Positions 33,590-46,073 of a DNA stretch of 64,000 bases are shown one piece after another. Position numbers and translations under genes: made by a program. The DNA is from Ascarosepion bandense (Eukaryota > Mollusca > Cephalopoda > Sepiida > Sepiidae): contig JBBBDQ010000225.1 in NCBI GenBank assembly GCA_037127315.1, positions 489,001-553,000 on the forward strand, read 5' to 3'. Within the stretch, counting starts at the first letter, position 1. Every line of letters begins with the position of its first letter. The notes under the pieces were generated by a model. The model was not told the origin of the DNA. It did not search any database and saw only the letters and a list, made by a program, of their open reading frames with translations.

Positions 33590-34745
33590 ATTTTTTTATT
33601 AAGTTGTTTCTAAGCTTTCGCCTCACATGAGCCATCTTCAGAGAGGTTACAGGGATGTTAACATAAAAACATCCACCATCAAAGATGAGTTTATCTTGCT
33701 AAGCAACGATAACAGTTACCAAATAGCAAACGCAGTTCATAAATTTGTAATGCGGTTCTATGATGTCATAACACGTGAGAGCTCAAAATGTTAACAGAAC
33801 CATATATTTAAATGCAATGTAATGTGTTATGACCAGATTTAAATGGGATTTTATTAAGTGTGGGTTGTTTTGATTTAATGTAGATGGCCTCCAATATCTG
33901 AAGGTTCTCTTTGTTGTGTGTATGAGTGAGTATTATTGTATTGTTGACTAAAATCTAATATTACCTACATGGCTATGTTTTTCTAAGAAATGTTGTTTAA
34001 CTGAACTCTGATCAGAAAGGTGACAGGTAAGTCTACGGGAGAGCATGGTTGTAGTAAAACCAATATATGTAGTGGGTTTATTATTAGTACCAGAGATACA
34101 ATCTCTGAACGGGCATGTAAATTGATACACTACATTGATTTTCTGTAGAGGATTTAGTTGTGGGGTTGTAGGGTTATTAGAGACTATGAGGTCAATTGTT
34201 TTAAATTTTTTATAATATATGATGAGTTTAATTTGATTATTATTATTTATTGGTTTAACATTTCTATGTATTATGTTTTTGAGAGTTTTTTCATCTTGTT
34301 TGTAATTATTATGTATTTGGTTGCAATAGTATAAGTTAATAGTGTTATGTTTATTTTCACGTACACTATTATTAGTATTATTAATATTGTTAGAACTATT
34401 GTTAAGTTTGTGATACATTTTAATTTGTTGATCAATGATGGAGTTAGGAAATCCACTGTTAACAAGTGTTTGCTTAATGTTGTGTAATTCTTTATAAAAT
34501 ATGGATTTGGAAGAAGATATCATTTTGTGCATTGAATTAAGTTTTTTATAACAGCTAACTTATATCATTGGGAGCATTCACTGTTACAATTAAGAAGACA
34601 CGAGTTTATGCTAGTTGGTTTCCTATATAGAGAAGTAGTAAGTCTATGTGTGCTAGAATCAATGAATACATCATGGAATGAAATTTTGTTAATAATATTA
34701 AGTTCTAATGTAAATTTGAGGATGGAGTGATTTTAAATATATATA
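33590..34745 (-). mobile_element. PLE with 194-codon C-terminal ORF
   Basis: The minus-strand frame 34532-33948 reads MHKMISSSKSIFYKEL, a long Asn-rich linker, INVVYQFTCPFRDC, TTYIGFTTTMLSRRLTCHL and HFLEKHSHVGN. VYQFxCPxxxC, YIG and the R-rich helix are the PLE-type GIY-YIG domain. Upstream (34560-34740) the RT tail ILKFTLELNIINKISFHDV and YRKPTSINSCLL is read in another frame. The Asn-rich segment (about 45 residues) is unusual and reflects AT bias. A hammerhead-like core lies near the 3' end. Confidence 0.5.
33616..33641 (-). ncRNA. Candidate hammerhead core
   Basis: CTGAAGA at 33635-33641 (position 7 of the core is variable, so CUGAAGA is allowed), stem GGCTCA-TG-TGAGGC, then GAAA at 33616-33619. 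Stem III and the cleavage site lie further along but are not certain. Confidence 0.5.
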
Positions 34746-34779
34746 TCAGAAAAAATTACAAACCTGTAAAAACGAAGAA

Positions 34780-35960
34780 GATAATCCAAAAAAATTTGTC
34801 TAATTAATATAAAATATTAAATAGATAAGAATAGAGAGCTCAATGGATATTATCCAGAGCAATATGATATATAGAAAAGAAAACTCAACACATAATTAAA
34901 CGTTTCTAAATCCAGAATTTATTTCGGCAGTTTCACTAATTGAAAAAATAAATTCCCATTACCATTAATACTAGGATAAATAAATTACTCTCCAATAGCA
35001 AAATAATTAATAATAAAATTCCTTATAATAACACTCTCAAAAAAAAAAAAAAAAAAGTGGGTTTAAACAGGAATTATTATATCTAACCCCCCAACGAAAC
35101 TTGTATTAACAAGTTTAAAATAGAAAAAGAAAAGTTTTATGGTTCACCCCACCACTTGCCAACTGTCTAACATTAATATTGGTCAATACTTTCTGAAATT
35201 GATTGATAAACTTTTTAATTTTAACAATCTACTAAGTAGAATAAATTAGTTATTCTTGTACTAGCAATATCCACAGAATCATTAATTCTCATAATAATAA
35301 AATACTAGATAATTTTTATAATAATCATCGAATAAATACAAATTGTAGAATTAAAGATAACTGTCTAGTTGGAAAGGTTCGAGTTCGAATTCCAGTTGAA
35401 TTCATTGCATTCACTTACATGCAAATACCCTTGGGAAAGGTATTAATCCGTCTCTTCCTTCCAGTTATAGGTTAAATAACAGGACAGATTGGGTTCTATA
35501 GCCTTGGCCAGCAACCAGTCTACTGCAGAAAGCAATGGCAACCTACTGCGGGATAATCTTCTGCCCAGTCAGTCATGTCTCTTTTGAGACATGATCGCCC
35601 AAGCGTGTTTCACGTATGGCACTTAACTGACTGTCTAGTTGGAGGTATATGTATTTCTGAAAAAGTCATATACCAAGTAACTATTTTTCCTATGGAATAT
35701 AATAAAGAAAGAAAAGTATATTTTGGAATTTCTGCCAGACCTTGGAAACAGATTTTATAATCATAAATATTCCTTCTTTAGACCCCACCTTAAATCCCAG
35801 ACTGTTCTGTCTAAATATTTCTGGGAATTAAAAGATAAATTCTTTCTACAAATCAAATGGAAGATCATAGGAAGATCACAAACTCCTATTAGCTTTAGAA
35901 ATAGATGTAACCTATGCTTAGATGAAAAAATAAGAATAATTAAATTCAGCTTTTAAACCA
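34780..35960 (+). pseudogene. PLE C-terminal region interrupted by a SINE
   Basis: FMVHPTTCQLSNINIGQYFL and KLIDKLFNFNN near 35130 match the PLE linker (NIGxxFLxLIDKHF). NCRIKDNCLVG runs into the SINE at 35373 and resumes with GICISEKVIYQVTIFP, then KVYFGISARPWKQ and FYNHKYSFFRPHLKSQT, ending CNLCLDEKIRIIKF. Removing the SINE restores a plausible C..C..C zinc-knuckle-like motif and GIY-YIG start (YFGIS). Internal stops show decay. Confidence 0.5.
35374..35630 (+). mobile_element. SINE with 13-bp target-site duplication
   Basis: CTGTCTAGTTGGA occurs at 35361-35373 and again at 35631-35643. The 257-bp insert begins AAGGTTCGAGTTCGAATTCC, with a pol III B-box-like GGTTCGAnTTC. Same family, opposite orientation, as 771-1010. 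Confidence 0.5.
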
Positions 35961-36831
35961 ACAGAACGGAGTGATCTTTAAATGCTGTCATAGAAATAGA
36001 TTTAATTATTTGTTTTGTAGGATTCAAATTTTTTCCTTACCTATAATTTTCTAGCAAATTCACCTGTTCTTTCTCTATTGTGGATCTGATATTATTTTTA
36101 TCTATATATTTTTTCTTTATTTATATTTAAATTTTTGGTTTTGTTGTGATAGTTAACCACTTGTGACTGTATTTAATTGTTGTTTTCACTATATTGGCTC
36201 TTTTGTTTTTTATCTGTAATTCTTTTTTAATTTTCCTTTTTGTCTTGTTTTTTAAAAACAAAATTTGTCTTTCTGATCTTTTTTAAATCCTTTCCTTAAA
36301 AATCTCTTTTCCTATTTTTGTATAATATTTTTCTTGTGAATGTTTATTAATTTTTAACTTTTGAAATTTTTTTTTGATAGACCTTTTTTCTTTATTTCTT
36401 TTAACTATTTTTATTTATATTTCTTCTTTAGTTTGGTTATTTTTACTTTTAGTTTTGTGTTATTATTGTGTGTATATATGGCCTCTTATAATTATATGTC
36501 TGTGTGTGCTTATTTTGTGTATGATTATATCAATTCTCCTGTTTTGTGTTTTTATATAATTTTTCTTTTAAGATTTTTTGTTGCATATGTGATTTGGTGT
36601 ATGTGTTCTTTATTTTTGTGACACTTCCTGTTTCTGTTATTTGTATACACCTCTACACTTCACCTAACCTTATTTCCTCTCTGTGCAAAATTTTTTTTGA
36701 ATATTCTGAGTTAAATGTAACATTTGATTTTTCAGGTTTGACAAAGCAGTATGCAATTTTTACAACTGCAAAAATTCTGGATTAATAACTGGTTAATTAT
36801 GTGTTGAATTTTTTTCTCTCTCTCTCAATCT

Positions 36832-36834
<3 letters not shown>
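35961..36834. other. T-rich stretch, probably PLE 3' sequence
   Basis: Very T-rich from 36060 to 36620. Overlapping ORFs of Phe, Ile, Leu and Tyr in several frames are compositional and not genes. Confidence 0.5.

Positions 36835-36885
<51 letters not shown>
36835..36885. repeat. (TA)n microsatellite next to exon d donor
   Basis: About 24 TA units ending nine bases from the exon d boundary. Confidence 0.5.
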
Positions 36886-36889
<4 letters not shown>

Positions 36890-36893
36890 TTAC

Positions 36894-36944
36894 TGTAGAT
36901 GAACTTGGATGATGATCTCTCAATGTTCTCTGGAAATCGTCATG
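36894..36944 (-). CDS. IQCE: IQCE-like exon d (17 codons)
   Basis: 51 nt in phase 0 between acceptor TTTTTTAG and donor GTAAGT. It encodes HDDFQRTLRDHHPSSST. The DFxRTL block and the following polar linker match the vertebrate protein just before its GLKQ block. A (TA)n microsatellite lies within 10 bases of the donor, inside the downstream intron. Confidence 0.5.
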
Positions 36945-37037
36945 CTAAAAAATTAACATTTTTGAAAAATAGATGAATTGTGTATCAAGCATATTTAAAA
37001 ATTTACAAATCTATAAATAACGAAGGTGATATCAATT

Positions 37038-38255
37038 ATGAAGGTCATTTAAAAAGTTCTGAGGCTCACCCAGAAAGACTTGGAGAAACAAAACCGTTTT
37101 TCACTATTTTTCAATACAGTATCCTTTGACATCAAAGCATTTGATCCAATGATGCTTATGGATTGCAATCCCATCATGGAAGAAGGTGGCATCCTGATCC
37201 TCCAAAAACTCTTCCACAGCACATATTTCATTATTGTTTCCAAAATGACAATCATAAAGGTTTAGAGATCAGGAAGAAGACAGATGGAACTGAGTCTGGT
37301 GAGTAAGAGGGATTAGGTAGCAATTCAAAGCTACTTTACTTGTTTTACCTACTGCAATCTGAGCAGTGTGAACGGGCATGTTACCCTGGAGCAAGAGCAC
37401 ATCTGCCCAAAATTTGCCTCTGTGTTTTGACTTTGTTTTCTTCAGTTGTCATAATTCTGATGCATAGTACTATCTATTAACAGTTTCTTCCTTTTCCAGA
37501 ATCCAAAAAAATGGAAGCAGTCCTCTTAACAACAGGTGCAGCCTACTTGAACTTTTTTAGGGGTGGAGAAACAATGCTTCTACTGTTTACTTTGAATCTT
37601 TGATTCAGGTTCAAAGCGGTGAATCCTGGTTTCATTTTGAGTTACTAATCTGTGGTGGAAATTCTCAGGGTAAGCCTGGAAGCAAGTCAGAAGTGTCCTG
37701 GAAATGTCAACTCTTTTTAGCTTCTGCTCTGGTGTCAGCTTTCTTGGAAACCATCTTACAGACAGCTTGCTCATCCCCAAGATCTCAATTAAAACAGTAT
37801 GGACCAAATGAGAACTAATGCCTATGGATTTAGCTATTTAATGAACAGTAAGATGTCTGTCATCCAAAACTATACTGTGAATGGAATCAAATTGTTCATC
37901 AGTGATTGAGGTTTTTGGATGACCTGATGGAACATCATTTTCTGTGCTGTCCCTACTCAATTTGAATACCACAGCCCACTTCTTTACAGTTGCTTAGGAA
38001 GAGGAGTCCTCAGCAAATATCTCTACCATGTCTGCATGGATTTCCATGCAGACATAGTAGAGATATTTGGGTATCATACCTTTCTTTTGTAGGTACTTTA
38101 TGACTGCTTGGGCCTCTATTTTGTCCTTTTTTTAGGTTTGTTGCAGACCTCTCACTTTTGTATATGTTTCACTTGCACAGAAATCTGAATTAGTAAATGT
38201 TCAACTCTGGCTCTTCCTTTTGGGTAAGGCTTAAAACTTTTTGAATCGTCTATGT
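37038..38255 (-). mobile_element. Second mariner element
   Basis: Ends TCATTTAAAAAGTTCTGAGG at the left and a complement-like AACTTTTTGAATCG at the right form imperfect inverted repeats. The 1.2-kb length fits mariner. Minus-strand transposase pieces: HTVLIEILGMSKLSVRWFP, KLTPEQKLKRVDISRTLL, VTQNETRIHRFEPESKIQS (usual mariner box is VTMDETWVHHFxPE, so the catalytic Asp is Asn), and GLQSISIIGSNALMSKD further on. Broken frames; inactive. Confidence 0.5.
38017..38070. repeat. 26-bp palindrome inside the mariner
   Basis: AAATATCTCTACCATGTCTG then CATGGA, two T, and the inverted copy ending GATATTT. One mismatch in 26 pairs. Confidence 0.5.
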
Positions 38256-40520
38256 ACATAAAAAAAAGAAACACTCAATAAAAATGTATTTTATTTATTC
38301 TCAATGATTGTTAAATTGATTCTGATATCAAAAGTGAAACTTAAAAGTAAAAAGGTAAAAATTAATACATTCACAAATTCTGTAGATTTGAATTTACAGC
38401 AACAATGGAATTATGGACTGTCATCATAATGTAAAATCTAAAATAGCTACATAGTAAAAATTAGTGTCATAGTTCATGAATTGGTCTTTTTTTTTTTTTA
38501 TTTCAGAAGTGATATCCCAATAAATCAGAAAATATTGAAATTTTATACTCCTTAAATATACATTGAAATGTATTTAATTTTCAAAAGAAATGTAATATTT
38601 ATTATAATAAATTTTACTTTATTAAATATCATAAATTATTGAAGGTGTAATGCAACTGAGACAGGAAGGAATGACTTGAAAAAGTAGATAAAATCACATG
38701 ACAATACCAACTGTAGTAAATAATCTTTGTACTTGGATAGGTTTATCTAGTAATCTGGAAACAAAGTGAGGCAATTTTTAGATATATTCTTTATCTTAAA
38801 TAAAACTTTGCATTGTTGGACTAATGGGGAATTTAGATATTCTGCAACCTAAGTATCATGGTAGAAATCGTTACATTTGCTTCTCCTTAATAATATCAAA
38901 ATATATGACTATATTTGAAATTAAAAAAACAATCTTTGTTGTTACTAAAAATTTCAAGAGTTTGGATTTTTAATGAAATTTACAAAATAATGCAATTATT
39001 TAAAGCATATATTTTGCATTAAGTTTTCACTAATATTAGAGCTTTCAAGCTTGATTAGATATACTTTAAATTTGTAATTGAAAAATATTGTCTAATTCTT
39101 TTAAACTGTACATTCTAAGTTCTGCTAGAATATTGTCTATTCTTGGAAATTTGCTTTGATGTTTAAGAAACACATCTCTTTAACCTCTTAACTTTTGTAT
39201 TGATACATCACTTTATTCTCTCTTAGTGTATATTCTATTGTTCACTGGTATTAGTTTTGAGTTTATCTATTTCTTCATATTAGTCAATCTTTTTACAATT
39301 GTTTCTTTTGCAAATATCCTGACATCTATTTTAAATATGTTTGACATGATTTATTGAATGTTTTCAGTATGTACAACTCTGCTTTGCTGTTACTCTCTCT
39401 TATCCTAAGATCATGCTCTAATATATGTCAAGAGCAGAAAGTCTGCTTGGAGATTGTGCATTAAAGATTGCTTTGATCTCAGGGTCTTTTGTTTTGTCCA
39501 CGTAAAAATCTAACATATAGGCTGTTTTATTTCAAGTTCAATGTCAAAAGTACTATGCCAGTACAGTCTAGGTTAACCAGGAAAAGTCATTGTTTATGCT
39601 AGACATATTTCTGAGGCATGAGGATGTAGTCAATTTTCTAGTGCACCTACTAACCAGGTGCATGTAATATCATTAAAATAAATGTTATTATAATAATTTT
39701 GCATGGAAATAGCCAAGATGAAATCATGACTTTTGGCAAATTATAGAAGCTGTAGTTCTGTTGTTGGTTTCTCCTATTCCAAATCACTCCCTTGGTCATG
39801 CATATCAGTTTCATAAAATAATGAGTAGATTTTTCTTTGCAGTTTTCCTAAAGGTTTTCTAATTGTAAAATTTTTTATCATTTTCATCATTATAGTTTTG
39901 AATAAAATAATAGGCTTGAAGGTGGCATTTGGGGGGGGGGGGGTTGATTGATTAAAAGTTCAGAAGGTTATGAGCCTTCTAAAGTGTAATCTGTAGCTGG
40001 TCTATTAGTTTGTTATGATTTTGTCAATGTAGCTTATTTCAGGTTAGTGTTTGTAGTTTTCACCACTGTAGTTTATGACCTTTTTTGGTTATCATTTTAT
40101 TAATTTCTGCCTTTTTTATCTTTTCTGCAAACATACAGTGTTCAGATATTCTATTTCCTAATAACCATGTTTTTCTTTTCTGAAAAGTCCTTTAGCTTCA
40201 TGCTTTTTGCATTATTAACATACTGCAAATATTACAAAGCAGAATCATTGATATTCCAGGTTTTGACAAACCTGGCATGTTGTTGACTGGCTGTTCATCC
40301 ATAATGTCATTTCTTTTAGTTTTAGAAGAGTTGTTGGTCTGCAACTGATAATAGTATTTTCTTCTAGATTGATTAACAGTCAGGGTTAATAAGCCCCATC
40401 TATGCCTAAAACAATAAGTTTTGATAAATCAGTAATCTGTGTTTTAACTTTCTGCTATCAGTAATGTTTTCTCCATCACATAACCGTACCAGTAGAGAGA
40501 ATAGAACAAATTAAGTTGAA
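38256..40520. other. Intron between exons c and d, central part
   Basis: 2.3 kb of AT-rich sequence with a T11 run and a G13 run at 39931-39943. No gene or element recognised. Confidence 0.5.
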
Positions 40521-41140
40521 TAACTCGATTATATTCTGTAAAAAATGGTTTAATTTCTATTTTTGTCTTCAGAAATTTAATTAAATCAACTTTTCAGTGT
40601 TAGCTGCTTGTGGTAAGTCAACCGGGATTCAGTCCATTTTTCAGTCTGTTTTTCTGTAATTTTTGGAATTTATTTTCTTTTTTTCGTTTTTTGTTCCTTT
40701 TTTCGATTTGTTTTTTTTTTGTCACTTAGTTTGTGTAAATTATTTTGCAATGGAAGGTTATTTTTGACTTAAGATAAATAGTATCATGGTTCAATTATTT
40801 CCATTAGTTTTGTCTTGTAGAAGATTTAAATTTCTGTCTTCGAGACATTGAATTCATAACGGTTGGCCAGCGAACGCAAGCTGCATAACTCGACTATATT
40901 CTGTAAAAAATGGCTTAATTTCTATTTTTGTCTTTAGAAATTTAATTAAATCAACTTTTCAGTGTTAGCTGCTTGTGGTAAGTCAACCGGGATTCAGTCC
41001 ATTTTTCAGTCTGTTTTTCTGTAATTTTTGGAATTTATTTTCTTTTTTTCGTTTTTTGTTCCTTTTTTCGATTTTTTTTTTTTTTGTCACTTAGTTTGTG
41101 TAAATTATTTTGCAATTGAAGGTTATTTTTGACTTATACG
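40521..41140 (+). repeat. Two tandem 5' monomers of LINE-A
   Basis: TAACTCGATTATATTCTGTA begins at 40521 and a near-identical unit begins at 40886, offset 365 bp. Each holds the TGTTAGCTGCTTGTGG and CAACCGGGATTCAGTCC words. The second is shorter. The same monomer occurs once at 59639-59800 in front of the other near-full copy. Likely the element promoter. Confidence 0.5.
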
Positions 41141-41190
41141 AAGTTAAAACTTCGTAAACCTCAGTCACTTTTTTTTCTTCCTTGTTTTTT

Positions 41191-44100
41191 TTAATTGGAG
41201 TAGATAGTTCTTACTATCGCCCGGTCTCACACTCCACCCCTTCTTTTGAATGAGTTTAGAGGTGATCGCCTTGTTTCTTGTTTAAGAAGGGGTTCCCCCT
41301 CTTCTCCGGTCTTAGTGTTAGTTCAGCTGGAAGCTCTTTGCAGTTACGGAGTATGGTGGCAACGTCTTTACATTCTGAAGGTACTGGGTTGGCAGTTTCC
41401 TGGTTGCTGCTTCCGACTGGGAGTTAGGAGCCCGAACTCTTGCGTAGCGTCTTGAGAGGCTGCTCTGATCAACAGTTGAATAATACCGGGGTTCTTGTAG
41501 TGCCATATCGCGCATTGGAAGGGCGTCCCTGCATGAACGTTCGGTGGGCAACCCCGAGGCCACATTATGTTGTAGGCCGCGCCAGTCTCCATCCTTCACA
41601 AGTTGCAAATGATTGACTGACTGATTCTATTCTAAGACCTCACCTTAACTGAATCACTATGGAAAAAATCAAACATAATAGCAAAACTAAACCAGCTCAT
41701 TTGAAAACGTCCAAACCTGTCTGCATCTCTTTCACTAACATACGCGGCATCTACACCAACTTCCTCAGCGTAGATTCATTCCTCCATAATAACTCACCTG
41801 ATATATTAGCCCTATGTGAAACTAATCTTAACCTTTCTATCCCCTCATCTGAGTTCTACGTTCCTGGCTACCTTCCCCTCTTCAGGAAGGACTCCAATGT
41901 TCATATGCATGGGCTTGGTGTCTATGTCAGCGAACACCTTCCCTTAGCTAGGGTGTCATCTTTTGAATCCCCAGATCATTCTTTCATGTACTTCCGCCTC
42001 TCACTTCTCAGCTCGATTAGCTATCTCTTCTTTCTCTACCGCTCTCCTTCCTCCCCTGACTGTTTGTTACTTGACATCATTTCTGACAATATCGACAAAG
42101 CCATTTCTTCCCATCCCTCTGCCCATGTATTCATGTTTGGTGACTTTAACGCCCACAACACCAAGTGGCTGAAGAACGCTGTCACTGACGCTGCTGGTGT
42201 CCACACCATGAACTTTTCAATCACCCAATCCCTTACGCAAGTAGTGGACTTCCCCACGTGTTTCTCCGACAACCCTAACGGAAGGGACTCACTTCTAGAC
42301 CTCTGCTTCCATCCCAGACTCTTGCACTACCAGACAACTCTGCCCGCTCAGAAACTCTGACCACACTGTAGTGTCCGCCAATATTTCACTTTACTCCCGC
42401 CTGACCCATGAAACACAGACAAGTAGAATATCCTACTGCTATCAAAGAGCAGACTGGGATTCGTTCCGAGACTTCCTCTGTGACATCCCTTGGAACAACG
42501 TTTTTAGTCTTCTCATCGAAGAATGTGCATCCGAGGTCTCCTCCTGGGTTAAGGCTGGCATCGATGCCGTCATCCCTGCTAGGAAATTCCAGCTTAAATC
42601 TCATTCATCTCCATGGTTCTCACCAGCTTGCTCGGCTGCCATTGCCCACCGGAATCATTTCTTCCGACTCTATCGTAACTACGTGTCGGACCAAAACAGG
42701 GCCTTTTCACTTCAGCTCATAATAAGTGTAAAAGGATACTTAACGAAGCTAAGATGTTGTTTGCTGCCAGAATGAAGCAACGCATAGCATGCTCTAAATT
42801 CGGTACTAAAGGCTACTGGCGACTCTGTAAAAGAGTACTTAACAAGAGCAAGTCCACAATACCCCCGCTAATCAACAAATTTGAGGTCCTCACCTCCCCA
42901 GCAGATAAGGCTGAATGCTTTGCCTGCAGATTCTCGAACAATTCGAGTCTGAACTCATCTGGAGTTTTTACACCCGACTTCTCACCTAGAACCGAGGCAC
43001 AACTGAATGATGTCCACATTACACCTTTGCTTGTCTCTAAGATAATCTTAAAACTTGACCCTCACAAAGCGAGCGGTGGGGACGGAATCCCAACCATAGT
43101 CTTAAAGAAATGTGCCCCTGAACTCTCCTCTGTCCTTTCTAAGCTCTACAACCTCTGCCTATCTGCTTCCTGCTTTCCTGCCTGTTGGAAATCTTCTTCT
43201 GTAGTTCCTATATTTAAAAACACTGGACAACCCTCTGACCCTGCAAATTACCGCCCTATCAGCCTTCTTCCGATCTTTGGCAAAGTGTTCGAAGCCATTA
43301 TCAATGCCGAGGTGGTTCAGCATCTCACAGCACACAGGCTCCTCTCGGACAAGCAATATGGTTTCCGCTTCACCAGGTCTACTGCTGATATGTTAACGAC
43401 CATCACCGAGTACATATACCAGGCACTCGACAGGAATGGCGAAGCCCAAACCGTTGCATTGGATACATCTAAGGCGTTCGACAGAGTTTGGCATGCTGCC
43501 CTTCTATGTAAACTGCAGAGCTATGGTATAACTGGACATTTGTTTGAACTAATCCAGTCATTCCTCTCTAACTGCACAATGAAGGTGGTATGAAACGGAC
43601 ATGCCTCTCAGAACTACCATACAAACGCAGGTGTCCCCCAAGGCTCCATCTTAGGTCCTACACTCTTCCTGATATACATTAATGATCTCCCTGATTCCAT
43701 AAGAGCCGAAGTATGTTTGTACGCCGATGACACCACAGTTTACTCTCGCCCCGACCAAAAATATGGTGTAGGCATCAAAGCTAACCTCACAGCCGAGACT
43801 GAAAAAGACCTCCAATCCATAGTGGACTGGGGTAAGAATTGGCTAGTAAATTTTAATGCTTCTAAAACGAAGCTACTCTCAATTAACCATCATCGACAAT
43901 CTCACCTACCTCCCATTAGCATGGACCAGGCTTGCCTCCCAGAGAGTAAAACACTATGCCTCCTTGGTCTCACACTTTCAGTGGACCTCAAATGGAATGA
44001 CTATATCGAATCCATTGCTAAATCCGCTGCTATGAAAGTCGGTTCTCTGTGTAGGGCCCGGAAATTTTTTCCGTCTAAATCTATCCTGCACATATATAAA

Positions 44101-44740
44101 TCTACCATCCGACCGTGCATTGAATACTGCTGCCACATCTGGTCGGGTGCCCCTGCTATTCTCCTTGGGCTTCTCGATAAGGTTTAGAGGTGGGTCTGTA
44201 ATGTGATAGGTACCGACTTGGCAGACCGCCGGCAGTCTCTCTCCCATCGGCGTGATGTGGCTTCCCTGTGTCTTTTCTAAAAATACTTTCACGGCTTCTG
44301 CTCCGATGAACTTAGATCACTGGTGCCCCCTAAATATGAATTTGAATGAGATACTAGATTAGCAACTAGATCCCACCCTTTTACAGTGAAACCGATAAAA
44401 TGCAACCGCAACTTCTACTCCAACAGTTTCTTTCCTCGCACTTCTCGACTGTGGAATTCTCTTCCACATGATTGCTTCCCCGATGGCTACAATCTCCAGG
44501 AGTTTAAGTGTAAGGTCAATAGACACCTCCTAACACACTAACCTGCTCCCATTCTATCAAACACTCTTCCCATCTGCCCAACCCTCATCCTCGATATCCT
44601 TACTCATCTGTCACCTTCCTCCTGACATTCCCTATGTCTAACCACTAACTTCTCTTTACCTTCCCCTATGTAGCCCCATGCGCAATAGTGGCAGTGGAAT
44701 GCCTTGCTTGGGGTGAGATGATTTTTAAAAAAAAAAAAAA
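41191..44740 (+). mobile_element. LINE-A copy 2, near full length
   Basis: Runs from the TTGGAGTAGATAG head to a poly-A tail after GCTTGGGGTGAGATG. It is colinear with the 59843-63392 copy over the whole length with only small indels. Together with the monomers upstream it is about 4.2 kb. Non-LTR retrotransposon of the CR1/Jockey broad type, with endonuclease and reverse transcriptase in one frame. Confidence 0.5.
41659..44550 (+). pseudogene. LINE-A endonuclease-reverse transcriptase, broken
   Basis: Begins MEKIKHNSKTKPAHLK. The apurinic-type endonuclease shows DILALCETNL, FMFGDFNAHNTKW and LTQVVDFP. A deletion near 42310 shifts the frame before the SDH box. The RT frame shows PHKASGGDGIPTIVLKKC, YRPISLLPIFGKVFEA, ALDTSKAFDRVWHAA, a TGA at 43592 where the other copy has TTA, GVPQGSILGPTLFLIYINDLP-like sequence, YADDTTVYS (intact catalytic box), and a TAG near 44186 where the other copy has CAG. 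At least one frameshift and two nonsense changes. Confidence 0.5.
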
Positions 44741-46037
44741 TGTTTCTTTTAATTTTTTAATCTTGAAAGAAAGTTAAACAATGCTTTCTCCATAAAATAC
44801 TAACACATACCATCAGCCATAAAAATAATGTAGAAAAGAAGAAAACTTCTCTTTATTAAATATCACCATATTTTATTACCAAAATAGGCAAGGAGAGCTT
44901 TTACTGTCACTTATTTAAGATGTCAGCTTTCTATTATGAAGTAATTAAGTCTCCTGCTCTACAGACTCATTGATCAAAAAAAAGAAATAATTCAGTGTTT
45001 ATGTTTTTGTATAATTTGTTTTTACCAAAGGATTTTCATGAGTAATCCCATTAAATGACTAACAATAAAGACATTTCAGCTGTACAAACGCATGTAATTA
45101 TGTTATAGAATGGTATTTTTCATTAGGTTAAATAAGAATGTCATTAAAGAGCAGATAAAAATAATAAGAACAAAGTATTGCTCTTCTTTATATAATCATA
45201 TCTTTTATTAAGGATACTGTTACATTGCATTTCTAAAATCATTCAATGACAACTATGAACACTAAGCCACATGATTTTAATAGGTTAATAAGATCTGTTA
45301 TCACATGTTTATCTTAGAGGAAAAAATCTATCTACTAAACAATAATTTGAAATTTTGTTTATTCTTTTTGTTAAGTTTGTAGTTGTAAAAGATGTTGATA
45401 GCCAAAAGTTTGTTAAATTATCAATATCTGATAAATGAATGTAAGCAATCTTGTAAGCAACAATAATTAACATTTGCTTAATCTAGGCGATAATATGAGT
45501 CAATTTATAGATTACAATAATAAAAAGTATGTAAAAGCCAAATTCATATTACTTGGAATTTATTCAGTATCGTATGTAAATCATTATATCATATTTATGT
45601 CACAACTAAACAATAAGAAACTAAAATGAGAGTAAAGCAAAGGTTGTTAATAAACTTCAGTAATGATGAAAGAAAAAGAAAGTAAGAGGAAATGTTTAAA
45701 TGAACAAGTGTGCATGTAAGCAATTCCATGAACAAATGAAGACAGAAAGTTCCCTACTGAATTCATTAGGTCAAGAGTGGTTCCTGATTGACTTATGCAG
45801 ACAAAGAAAGAAATAATTTTTGATTCAATAGTAAATCATTTGAGAAAGGATTTAAATGCAGTTCGGATTTAGTGTTTTTTCACATGGATTTGTGTAACAC
45901 ACAAATTACCAAATAATTGCATTTGTTACTGAGCCAAGAGATTGAAGTTGAACCTTAACAAAATGAAATATATGTTTTTTATTTAACAATGTCTGGATTA
46001 TTTCATAATATTTGGAATAATATTGAGTTTTACTCAC
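44741..46037. other. Intron between exons c and d, last part
   Basis: AT-rich, nothing recognised. Confidence 0.5.
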
Positions 46038-46073
46038 CTTTCCAGGAGTTAATAAAACACTGATTTCTTTTTC
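46038..46073 (-). CDS. IQCE: IQCE-like micro-exon c (12 codons)
   Basis: 36 nt in phase 0 between acceptor CAG and an excellent donor GTGAGT. It encodes EKEISVLLTPGK. The vertebrate protein has a similar short link (xQIEQLLDPSRG as remembered) between the first coiled coil and a DFxRTL block. It is far too short for ORF finders; support comes from splice sites, phase and position between exons b and d. Confidence 0.5.

Noticed and set aside
33948..34532. 194-codon Asn-rich ORF as a host gene
   Set aside because: Its C-terminal half is a PLE endonuclease domain.
36361..36785. Several overlapping ORFs rich in Phe and Tyr
   Set aside because: T-rich composition opens multiple frames.
39931..39943. 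G13 run as a G-quadruplex regulator
   Set aside because: Single homopolymer in an intron; no other support.
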